Shown: in pieces, positions 47,069 to 56,734 of the stretch
How positions within the stretch are numbered: the stretch's first letter is position 1
Layout of the letters: each line of letters begins with the position of its first letter
Source: Rhinopomastus cyanomelas
Taxonomy: Eukaryota; Chordata; Aves; Bucerotiformes; Rhinopomastidae
Direction: 5' to 3'
Length of the DNA stretch: 64,000 nucleotides
Assembly: GCA_013400115.1 (NCBI GenBank)
Contig: VXBP01008599.1
Location: forward strand, 62,001 to 126,000
Notes under the pieces: generated by a model
Seen by the model: the letters and a program-made list of their open reading frames with translations, nothing else
Databases searched by the model: none
What the model was told of the DNA's origin: nothing
Position numbers and translations under genes: made by a program

Positions 47069-47222
47069 ACCATAGACTGGTTTGGGTTGGGAGGGATCTT
47101 AAAGACCATCTACTTCCACCTCCTTTACAGGGTAGGAACATCATCCAATGGACCAGGGCACTCAAATCCCCATTCAAGTTGGCCTTGGACACTTCCAGGG
47201 GTGATGGAGCAGCTCCAACATT
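47069..47222 (-). mobile_element. Old CR1 3' fragment
   Basis: Antisense tail GGTTTGGGTTGGGAGGGATC, then AAAGACCATCTACTTCCACC and TTGGCCTTGGACACTTCCAG, a diverged CR1 subfamily different from types A and B. Confidence 0.8.
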
Positions 47223-48977
47223 TCTAATTTAATAAATTATTAATCCCTTTGGAGAGAGAAACACCAGACTCCCAGATTTCCATTGCAATGTATTGCTGCT
47301 GGTGCAAGTCCTGCAGAGTCCCCTTGTGAGGACACAGCGTATGTTTCTGAGCCTGGCCATCCACCTCCACATCCACCAAGCCACAGAAACCGTTTGGCTA
47401 GTAGACAGTTGGCTAACACCATCGAGTCCAACTGTCAAATTCAACCCAGCAGTGCAAAACAATCTGCTAGTGAACACAAACCATCCCTTTCACACAACCA
47501 TTTGCACCCCAGCTCTGCCCTCACTGATGCTGGGAAACCCTCTTCAGGTTGGACTCCGAAACCGATGGATTTCAGGGATAAAAACCCCTTTTCCTCAGCC
47601 TGAGGAAAATATTTGCTAGTCAGAGGGAGATGAAATAGCCCCTGTTATTTAAGGACCCAAAGGCTTTCGCTGAAGTGGACATCCCTGTGCAATGTGTTCG
47701 AAGCCAACACGGCCTCCATCTGCTGGCTGAGCCCACGGTTACAGTACCAGCAGGACAGGAACACTGGGTCACACCGCCTGGGGCAACACACCGAGCGCAA
47801 AAGTGACGGCTGTGCCGGGCCAGGAGGCAGTGCCAGGAGCACAGATGCTGCCCGTCGGGCAGGCAGGTGCCTGCTCACGTCGCAGAAGTTCGCATCTGAC
47901 TGCAGCGGGGACCCTCCCCAGCCCTGGCTGTACCTACAGCTCCTCCTGCAGAGCCCTGTCTGCTCTTGGCCTTTAGCTTTATTAACACCCACCGAAGCTA
48001 TTTCCCGAGAAGATTGATGGCTTTGGCTCTCTGTGATGAGGATGGAGCAGCCCACACCCCGAGGAGCCGCATGCCTGCGGGGCTGAGGAGCCACACACGT
48101 GCCCTTTAGCATCTGAAAGGTCCATTCAGCAGAGCATCTGCTGAGTCAGCAGAATCACTCACAGCTCCTGCACCAGTCCCAGTTGCCAGGATAAAGTCTG
48201 TTTTTATCTCAAGCCAAGTGCTACCACCGCAGCAAAACCAAGCCCAATGAAGCAAGGACCAGCTCTGCACCCACCATATAATCCCTGCAGCTTCATCTCT
48301 GCTGTGGAGCTTCAAACAGACCTTCAGTTAACAGCTCACATGAAAAGCAGCCTCAGTTTGTAATTTATATCTTCCTCCACTGAGATAAAGGAGGTGGCCA
48401 GGCTGTAAATTTGCCAGCCCTAACTCAAGAGTACTTCAACTCACGGGGTCCCAGCTGCCGGCTTCATCTGTGAATGACGACGAGGTCTGGCCCTGCAAAG
48501 GAAAGTCAGGAAGATCTATTGGATCCACCTCGGGGCTGTCTGATGGTGCACGAAGGGCTGAGCAGCCCTGACTGCTCTCCCAGCACCAGGACTACAGTAA
48601 AATTAGAAACATGCTCCTCCGCGCTCCCGTCTGAGCTGTGACCCCTGATCCACGCAGGAGGAAAAGAGAAACAAACTCCTTTGTTGATGTTTTTTGGTTT
48701 AAGGATTTAAAAAGAGCCCCTGTGCTGGTTAATGAGTGTGACAGAACTCAAGATAGACCGTTAACCCCAAGTCCTTGGTGAGCTGTGGGTTTCCTCCAAG
48801 GACAGCCCCAGGACTGAGCAGGTTGTGAGGACAGGGGGACAGCCCTTCCCCAGCTCATCTCTGAGATCCTACAGACTCATGTCCTTTGTGTTTTTACACA
48901 CCCTAACCATCCTGGAAGCTCCCACACGTGTCCTGAAATGATGTCAGTCTCAACAACGAGACAGGCAACGGGATGTT
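47223..48977. other. Single-copy intergenic DNA
   Basis: About 1.75 kb with no identified repeat or gene. Frames at 47645-48112 (minus) and 47694-48017 (plus) overlap in antisense and look like chance. Confidence 0.5.
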
Positions 48978-49492
48978 TATGACCACATCTGGAAGGTTGT
49001 GTTCAGTTCTGGGCCACTCAGTTCCAAAAGGGCACAGAGCTGCTCAAGAGAGTCCAGCACAGAGCTCCAGAGATGATGATGGAGTGGAGCATCTCCCTGA
49101 TGAGGAAAGGCTGCAGGAGGGGGGTCTCTTGAGCTTGGAAAAAAGGAGACTGAGGGGTGACCCCATGAATGTTGATCAATATGTGAAGGGTGGGTGTCAG
49201 GAGGATGGAGCCAGGCTCTGCTCACGGGCATCCAATGATAGGACAAGGGGCAGTGGGTGTGAACTGGAACAGAGGAGGTTGCCCATCAGTATCAGAAGGA
49301 ACTTCTTCCCAGTGAAGGTGCCGGAGCTCTCCCCGGGGTGGGGTGGAGTCTCCCTCTCTGGAGATGTTTCAAACCCACCTGGCTGTGTTCCTATGCGACT
49401 GGATCTAGGGGATCCTGCTGTGTTGGGGGGACTGGACTAGATGTTGGTTCTTCGAGGTCCCTCCCAACCCCTAACATCCTGTGATCCTGTCA
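48978..49492 (+). mobile_element. CR1 (type A) ORF2 C-terminal fragment
   Basis: Starts at GACCACATCTGGAAGG (QFWA region). A 155-codon frame carries EHLPDEERLQEGGLLSLEK and ends with PISIRRNFFPVKVPEL. The tail is CCTAACATCCTGTGATCCTG. Frame is shifted near the end and part of the HWNRLP segment is lost. Confidence 0.9.
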
Positions 49493-50716
49493 GAGAATCT
49501 TAACCGTGTTACAGTACCCGAGTGGTAAACGTTTGCCTCCTAACCCTCCAGATAGGGCAAGCAGTAAAAGCAGAGACAAGTCCCCCCTTCCTGACCCCAA
49601 AACAAAGCTGACCTCCATCACCCATGGGCAGCCGGTGCTGCAGCTCCTCAGACACACCGCAGCAGCCAGTACACACCAGCACCCTCGGGAGATGTTTCGC
49701 TTTTTCCCCATTAATGCTTCAGGAGACCTGGCTGCCAACGTTTTGGGGTCCTCCAGGCATATTTCAGATATTGTTTTTAAAGCTTATTCCAGACCCCGAG
49801 GAGGAGAACTTGGAGCAAATGCAGTTTGACAGGTAAAGGGCACCGTGAAGACTCCGTCAGCGCACCTGCTACAGGGGGAACACACTCACCACGGAGAAAA
49901 CCCTTTCGGTGCCGTGTGGAAGGTGCCCCCACACCCAGTCTCCTGAGCATCCCTTGGTGCTGGTCACGGGCATCAGCCTCTCCCTTGCCCTTAGTGCACC
50001 TCCCTCCTCCCCGTCACCCCGGCCCTGTGCAGAGCAGCTGCCCTGATGGCGAAGCGAGGACGAGGGGGAACCGGCTCCGCAGGTCTTTTCATATTTCAGA
50101 TAACGCACTCAGCCCCGGTTCCTGCCGCGTGACAATCGATGAGCTTCATCACCACTTCGGGAGAGCCTAGAAACATCTCAAAGGGTCCTTCTGCTTGTTC
50201 ATCAATCCGGGCGGGATGAAAAGCTTTTGCTTTGATCAGCCCGCTGCATCTCCTTGCATCTCTGAGTGCCTTACAGGGAGAGAGGGCTCCCTGCACACCT
50301 CCTCCTGGAAACCAGCCGCACCTCTGCAACCTGAGCAGGTGGCCCAGTGTCCCCATCCACTGGGTTTAGAAGCTGCATTTTGATTTATGAGGTGGGTTTT
50401 GAGCTTCACAGGACTCAGGGCAGCAATGCCGTGTTGTTCTCGTTGAGGCAGCAGCACCCAGGCTGGGAGGTTTCCTTCCTTCCTTCGAAGGAAGAAAAAT
50501 GCTGTGAACCAGCACGTTTTGGGTTCATCTTTTTAGATACAGGAGGTTATAAAGTGTATAAAACTATCTCTGCAATAATCTCTGCTTCTGCAGTTCCACC
50601 TCAAAACCTCAAACCTTTCTGCTCAGGCTTTGCAGTGCTCCTCTTCCAATTTTCCCACATAGCTGGTGACCTTTTCTTTCCACAGAAGGATGGCCAGACT
50701 CTCACTGACCTACTTT
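49493..50716. other. Single-copy intergenic DNA
   Basis: No CR1 recognised. CpG content is moderate at 49850-50200. Overlapping short open frames carry no recognisable domain. Confidence 0.5.
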
Positions 50717-51345
50717 GCAGGTAAAACTAAACCTAGAGGCAATGTAGGACCCCTGCAGAATGAGGTGGGTGCCCTGAAGACAGAGGATGCAGACAAAGCA
50801 GAGATACTGAAGACCTTCTCTGCCTCTGTCTGTTCTTCTGGGGGCTGTCTAGCTGAGGCCCTAGAGGAAGCTGAGACAAGAGGGGAGTTTGCCCTGGTTG
50901 ATGAGGACTGGGTTAGGGATAAGTTGAGCAAACTGGATGGACTTCTCCCCATCTCCTCTGCCCTGGTTAGACCACATCTGGAGTCTTGTGTCCAGTTCTG
51001 GGCCCCTCAGTTCAAGAGGGATGTGGAGTTGCTGGAGGAAGTCCAGCGTAGGGCAATGAGGATGATGAAGGAGGTGGAGCACCTCCCTTATGAGGAGAGG
51101 CTGAGGGAGCTGGGTCTCTGTAGCTTGGAGAAGAGGAGACTGAGGGGTGACCTCATGAATGTCAATCAATATGTGAAGGGTGGGTGTCAGGAGGGTGGAG
51201 CCAGGCTCTGCTCAGTGTCATCTAGTGACATGATGGGTGTCATGATGGGAGCAGTGGGTGTGAGCTGGAACACAGAAGGTTCCACATCAATAGGAGAAGG
51301 AACTTCTTCACAGTGAGGGTGACAGAGCACTGGAACAGGCTGCCC
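50717..51345 (+). mobile_element. CR1 with internal deletion of the reverse-transcriptase core
   Basis: A 216-codon open frame (50666-51316) contains, from about residue 18, the CR1 ORF2 segment that normally follows the endonuclease (KPRGNVGPLQNEVGALKTED, then VRDKLSKLD). It passes straight into GLLPISSALVRPHLESCVQF, which belongs after the reverse-transcriptase domain. The whole catalytic region, including the FADD motif, is missing while the frame stays open. The frame ends early where ATGATGGGTGTC-like units are duplicated near 51230. The 3' end breaks off at GGCTGCCC without tail. The element cannot encode an active polymerase. Confidence 0.85.
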
Positions 51346-52141
51346 AACCACTCTCTCAGGAAACAACTTGGTACCAGGATGAGGACTTTTTACTTCTTCA
51401 TCCCTCCTTTCCCTGCCACGCTGGTGTTTCACACAGGAACCCATAAAGGCTCCTTCAGAGACACGTGAAAGGTTTTATCATCTATTTCATTTGCCCTGTG
51501 CTGCTGCCTGGCAGGAGCACAGGACCTTCCCTTGGGAAAGCGTGGAGGCCACGGGCCACCCCCTGAAATGGCAGGAGGTGAACTGAAACCTGGCAGAGAG
51601 CCTCTCCCAGACCTGAGATGAAGCCATTGTTATTGCACCGAACAAGGAGCCCGATGACTACTAACCATAATTTAGCTAAGATCAAGTGTAAAATCTGTTT
51701 AATAATATCTGATACTTCCTCTATCTGAGGAGATTATATCCTGCATTTGCAGGGCACTGACTCAATAATCTAATAGGTCTTTTCCATCTCTGACTTCTAT
51801 TAGCCTATGAATTACAACAAAAGGACCATTAGGCAAACCATAATTGTGGGAACAGCCTTTGACACTCAGACTAACTACTGCCAGGGTGCAGGGGAGGCAC
51901 TGAAATTAAAACATTGACAGACTATTGAAAGTGAAGCTTTGCCTTTATCCAAGTGTTCACTTGCTTGATTAAAAGCACGAAGAGCCTCGGCAAGGCGTGG
52001 AGGAGGAACACTTTCTCCCCACCTTCTGCGGTTAAATCTTCTCGTTGGACAGAGCGGCCAGTAACCAGTCCCTCACGGCAGGAGGGACCGGGGTCGAGGG
52101 TTATGTGGGATGTTCTCCTCAGATGCTGCATCAACAAGAAC
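51346..52141. other. Single-copy spacer between CR1 copies
   Basis: Begins with a 20-base scrap resembling antisense CR1 (see findings). The rest, AT-rich at 51680-51950, shows no gene or repeat. Confidence 0.5.
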
Positions 52142-52874
52142 ATGACCAATTGGAAGGGACCTCAAAAGATCATCCAGTCCAATCCCAACAATACAGCAGG
52201 ATCACCTAGACCAAGTCGCACAGGAACATGGGCAGGGGGGTTTTAAACATCTCCAGAGAAGGAGACTCCACAACCCCCCTGGGCAGCCCCTTCCAGTGCT
52301 CTGCCACCCTCACCATGAAGAAGTTCCTTCTCATATTTACATGGAACCTCCTCTGTTCCAGCTCACACCCATTGCCCCTTGTCCTATCATCGGATGCCTG
52401 TGCGCAGAGCCTGGCTCCATCCTCCTGACACCCACCCTTCACATATTTATAGACATTAATGAGGTCACCTCTCAGTCTCCTCTTCTCCAAGCTCAAGAGA
52501 CCCAGCTCCTTCAGGCTTTCCTCATCAGGGAGATGCTCCGCTCCATCATCTCTGTGACTCTGCACTGGACTCTCTCCAGCAGCTCTGTGTCTTTCTTGAA
52601 CTGAGGGGCCCAGAACTGGACACAATACTTCACATGTGGTCTCCCCAGGGCAGAGTAGAGGAGGAGGATAACCTCTCTCCATCTACTAACCATCCTGCTT
52701 CTAATCCACCCCAGGATGCCATTGGCCTTCTTGGCCACCAGACCACCAGTTCTGGTTCCTGGCCATCCTGCTGGCCACCAAATACTCCCTACAGTCTAGA
52801 CCAGCGCCAGCAGACTGCCCCAGCTGGGCTGGAGGAGGTCCCATGTCTGGCTTCCAGCGAGCTCTACCCGGGGA
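52142..52874 (-). mobile_element. CR1 chimeric copy 'B' (inverted partner of 6974-7710)
   Basis: Reading right to left, about 80 bases of non-CR1 sequence (from 52874) lead into the CR1 ORF2 C-terminal domain: MAKKANGILGWIRSRMVSR, QFWAPQFKKDTELLERVQ, then SLEKRRLRGDLINVYKYV, HWKGLPRGVVESPSLEMF and stop. A frame change occurs near 52540 where about four bases are missing relative to copy A. The 3' tail ends CCCTTCCAATTGG. The first 336 bases differ from copy A at a single site; the last part is far more diverged. Confidence 0.92.
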
Positions 52875-55104
52875 AGGGAAAACGCAGGGCTGGGAAGCGC
52901 AGCCGTCCTCCCGCACGTCCCTGCAAAGAAGGTCAGCAGCTTTGCAAACACCTTAGAGGAGCAGATGAGTTAACAAAGGCAGCCACACGTTCGAATACAT
53001 TTATGGGAAAGTAAACGGCACCAGAGCCCAGCAGCAGCAGAGGCACCTGCACAGCGCTGAATTCCCATTCCGGCTCCCTTCCGTGGGGGCTCCGTGAGGA
53101 TCCTGGGTTTACTCTGCCGGCTCTGCTAGCAGGGGCTGGGTACTGCTCTCCCTTGGTGTCACAGGAGCTGCCAAACCCAAGATAAGACAGAAGGGCTGTT
53201 GATGTGGCTGCATGGTTTCTCCTGAGCATCTTCTCCCTGTGTGCTGCTCCTTGACCCCTGCCAGCACAGTCCTCCCACAAGAGGATGTCAGGGCCATTGT
53301 GCCCAGTTAAAACTGGCCAAAGACCTGGGATCTGCACTGGATGTGTGAAGAGCTGAGTGAATCCCAGAGCATAAAGGCAACTGCGTGCTGGAGCTTCTGT
53401 GCCGAGGCCCTGGTGCTCTTGGTGCTTTGGGCAAGTGAGCTGCTCTCTGGGGGTGTTGGGATTCACTGCTGCAGCTGAGGATCAACCACACCCTGAGCCA
53501 ACACATCCTTGGTCCAACCCTTTCCCAGTCCATCAATATGGGGACTTCATCACTCCGTGTAGAGAAGGGTTAGAGCAGCAGAGCAAAGCACAGCGCCGCC
53601 AACGTGAACCGCTACAGCAAGAGCAGCAGCTTTTGTTTTCACCCAGTGTTAGTTCATTAATCAATCAATCAATCAATTAATTGACTAACACTTCTCCTGC
53701 AAACAACTGTTCCTTTTCCCCACCACCTTCTCTACCCAGAACACCTCCACCGTACTCGCTCCTACAGCATCGCCCGCGATCGCCGCTGTCTGCAGGAACC
53801 GCGAAGACAAAGCGCTGGCAGGTCCCTCCCTTCGTAGGGTCCCTGCTTCCAAGAAGCCTCACGACAGGACCCCAGGCTGGAGCGGAGCCCACACCACAGT
53901 CTCCACGCACAGCTGTGCCGCCGCTCCTCGGCACGGACTGGCCGCACATCTGCTCGCCCGGTCCCAGCCCGCCGCTGCGGAGGAGCTGCCAAGCGTGCCT
54001 CGCCGTGCCAGAGCATGTGGCAGAGCTCTGGCTGCTGTTTGCGAGGCAGAGGCGATCCAGGAGGGATTAGGAGGATGCTCAGGATCGCTTCTGCTTGCGA
54101 CGCCGGGTTTGGAATCGGTCTTTGCAAATGGTGCAGCTCTGTGACAGCACCCTTGGAGCCACAGCACAGTTTCACTTGAAAATTCCAATTTCATTTAAAA
54201 TGGCATCATTTTTATTAATAACAATTATAGTATCAGACGTTCTCCATGAGCTAATGGCGGCCACACCTCCGTTGTTCTCCTCATCCCAAGGAATGCCCAC
54301 ACAAAGAGCCCACTGGCTGAACCAACCCTGTGGAACCAGAGGTGGAAACAACGTGCTTGGGTCAAGCCAGGAAGTGTTAGGGGCTTGTGGCTGTGACAGG
54401 TTCACCGGCACCACCCGCTGCCCCACACAGCCCCTCGTGCTGGCAAACAGCACAGGGAAGTGTCCTGCAGCAGCGGGTCCTGCAGAAAGGTGAATGCTGA
54501 GTCCATCACAGACACCGCCCTGTGGGTGGAAGCAGGCTCTCCAAGAGTCTGGAGCTCACTCCATCTCTCCTTTTCACCTCAGAGCACATTCCCAGCCCCA
54601 ATCCTGTGCCTCAGGACACTCTCATTAAATCCTCTCACATTCCCCCCAGAAGGTGTTTAACATCTTTCCTGCTCCATTACTCCCTTCTCCCTAACATCTG
54701 CATGACCTGTGCACTAGAGAGCAAAGGGTTAATCTGGAAAAGAGCCACCCTGAGCCTGGTCCTGATTCCCAGCTCATCCCCCTCAGGCAGAGCAGGTTGC
54801 ATCACCAGTTCCTGCAGGACCCTGGTACCTCAGTAACCTCCAGCTCTCCTGATACTGGGGGAAAACCACATGAATTCCATCTCAAAACAAGACATTTGCT
54901 GTTTGGCCACCACAGGGCCAGGATGGGCTCTCAAAGACTCCAATCCTACCATCACTTCTAGGAGTAACCAAGACATCAGGGCTTATCTCCCCTCCCCTGA
55001 ATCTGCACTGAATATTCACTGAATCTACAACTTGGTTACTCACGGGGAGGGTTGCGGAGGTTTGTTGTTAACCACAGCCAGCCGCCTCCCTCTGTTTCTG
55101 TGTA
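52875..55104. other. Single-copy intergenic DNA with a hairpin
   Basis: No CR1 is recognised. Contains the 53645-53692 inverted repeat and a moderately CpG-rich patch at 53720-54000. Overlapping open frames around 53680-54200 on both strands have no recognisable domains. Confidence 0.5.
53645..53692. repeat. Inverted repeat with (ATCA)n loop
   Basis: A 17-base arm (53645-53661) pairs with 53676-53692 at 15 of 17 positions across a 14-base loop made of CAATCAATCAATCA. The outer nine bases are perfect (AGTGTTAGT / ACTAACACT). It could extrude as a cruciform or fold as RNA. Confidence 0.8.
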
Positions 55105-55775
55105 GGGAGGGGACTGATCTGTTGGAGAGCAGCGTCACAGAAAGGGACTTGGGGGTGCTGGTGGCCAGCAGGGTGGCCAGGAACCAGCAAGGGTGGCCAG
55201 GAACCAGCAATGGTGGCCAAGAAGGCCAATGGCATCTTGGGGTGGATCAGATGAGAGGTGGTTCATAGATGGACAGAGGTTCTCTTCCTCCTCTACTCTG
55301 CCCTGGTGAGACCACATTGGGAATGTTCTGTCCAGTTCTGGGCCCCTCAGTTCCAGAAGGACACAGGGAGGGAGTCCAGCGCAGAGTCACAGAGATGATG
55401 GAGGAAGTGGAGCATCTCCCTGATGAGGAAAGGCTGCAGGAGCTGGGTCTCTTGAGCTGGGAAAGAAGGAGACTGAGGGGTGACCCCATGAATGTTGATA
55501 AATATGTGAAGGGTGGGGGTCAGGAGGATGGAGGCTCTGCTCACAGGCATCCAATGATAGGACAAGGGGCAGTGGGTGTGAGCTGGAACGGAGAAGGTTC
55601 CATATAAATATGAGAAGGAACTTCTTCATGGAGCACTGGGAGGGTCTGCCCAGGGCGGTTGTGGAGTCTCCTTCCCTGGAGATGTTTAAAACCCCCCTGC
55701 CCATGTTCCTGTGCGACTTGGTCTAGGTGATCCTGCTGTGTTGTTGGGATTGGACTGGATGATCTTTCAAGGGTT
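55105..55775 (+). mobile_element. CR1 (type A) ORF2 C-terminal fragment, truncated tail
   Basis: Translation runs LLESSVTERDLGVLVASRVARNQ in pieces, then the CR1 end domain (MMEEVEHLPDEERLQELGLL). An internal 20-bp tandem duplication occurs at 55171-55210. The 3' end stops in GGATGATCTTTCAAGGGTTG without the usual CCCTTCCAATCCCTAATG tail, so the tail was lost or replaced. Confidence 0.9.
55171..55210. repeat. 20-bp tandem duplication inside CR1
   Basis: GGGTGGCCAGGAACCAGCAA occurs twice in direct succession, then TGGTGGCC resumes. The copies are identical, so the duplication is recent relative to the element or inherited from its source. Confidence 0.9.
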
Positions 55776-56149
55776 GTGAGGGCAATGTGAACACACAGCC
55801 TTTATTTTGGGGGTTTTTTTCACCAGGCAACGAATGGAAGCAAAAATTTTACAACCCTTCGAGTTTTACAAGCTCCATCTCCAGGAATTAGCTCAAAGAT
55901 TTGTTTTTATCGAGGTTTTTCAGGGGAAAAGACATCAGGATATGAGACGAAATTAATTTGTAATGGGCACAGCGGTGTTTTATTGTCCTTGCCTGCACTC
56001 TCGGTTACACAGAGGATGACTCTTGTCATAAGGACCCTAAATACACGAGTTGGGGTTTCTACCTGGGACCCCCCAGAGTTTATGTTGATCTGTGTAATGG
56101 TTGATGCTGCACTAAGAAGCTTTTAGTTTCAGCAGTCGATTGGTACCCA
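55776..56149. other. Short AT-rich single-copy spacer
   Basis: Sits between two CR1 fragments; T-rich, no repeat or gene seen. Confidence 0.5.
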
Positions 56150-56732
56150 GGTGGCCAAGAAGGCCAATGGCATCCTGGTCTGGATTAGAAACTGTGTGTC
56201 CAGCAGGAGTGGGGAGCTGGTTGTCCCCCTGTACTGAGCACTGGTTTTGGGCACCTCAGTACAAGGGAGACATCAAGGTGCTGGATCAAGTGCAGAGGAG
56301 GGCAGCAAAGCTGGGGAAGGGCCTGGAGAATAAATCTGATGAGAGATGGAGAGAGTTGGGGATGTTTAGTTTGAGGAAGAGGAGGCTGAGAGGAGACCTC
56401 ATCGCTCTCCACAACTATCTGAAAGGACACGGTAGAGATGTCGGTGCTGGGCTCTTCTCACAGGTCATTAGCAACAGAACCAAGGAAAGGGCTTCAAGCT
56501 TCAACAGGGGAGGGTTAGATTGAACAGCAGAAAGAAATTCTTCACAAAGAGGGTGGTCAGGCCCTGGAATGGGCTGCCCAGGGCGGTGGTTGAGTCCCCA
56601 TCCCTGGATGCGTTTGAAAGTCGCTTAGATGCAGTGTTGGGGGATCTGGTTTAGGGGTGACCTTGCAGAGGAGGGTTGATGGTTGGACTTGATGGTCTTT
56701 TCCAGCCTGAGTGATTCTATGATTCTATGAGC
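56150..56732 (+). mobile_element. CR1 (type B) 3' fragment
   Basis: It begins at GTGGCCAAGAAGGCCAATGG in the CR1 ORF2 C-terminal domain, passes through GAGGAAGAGGAGGCTGAGAG and ends GATTCTATGATTCTATGAG. It is 5' truncated as usual, with stops and a deletion before the QFWAPQ region (the frame passes directly to FWAPQYKGD). The CR1 tail octamer repeat is intact. Confidence 0.9.
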
Positions 56733-56734
56733 TC

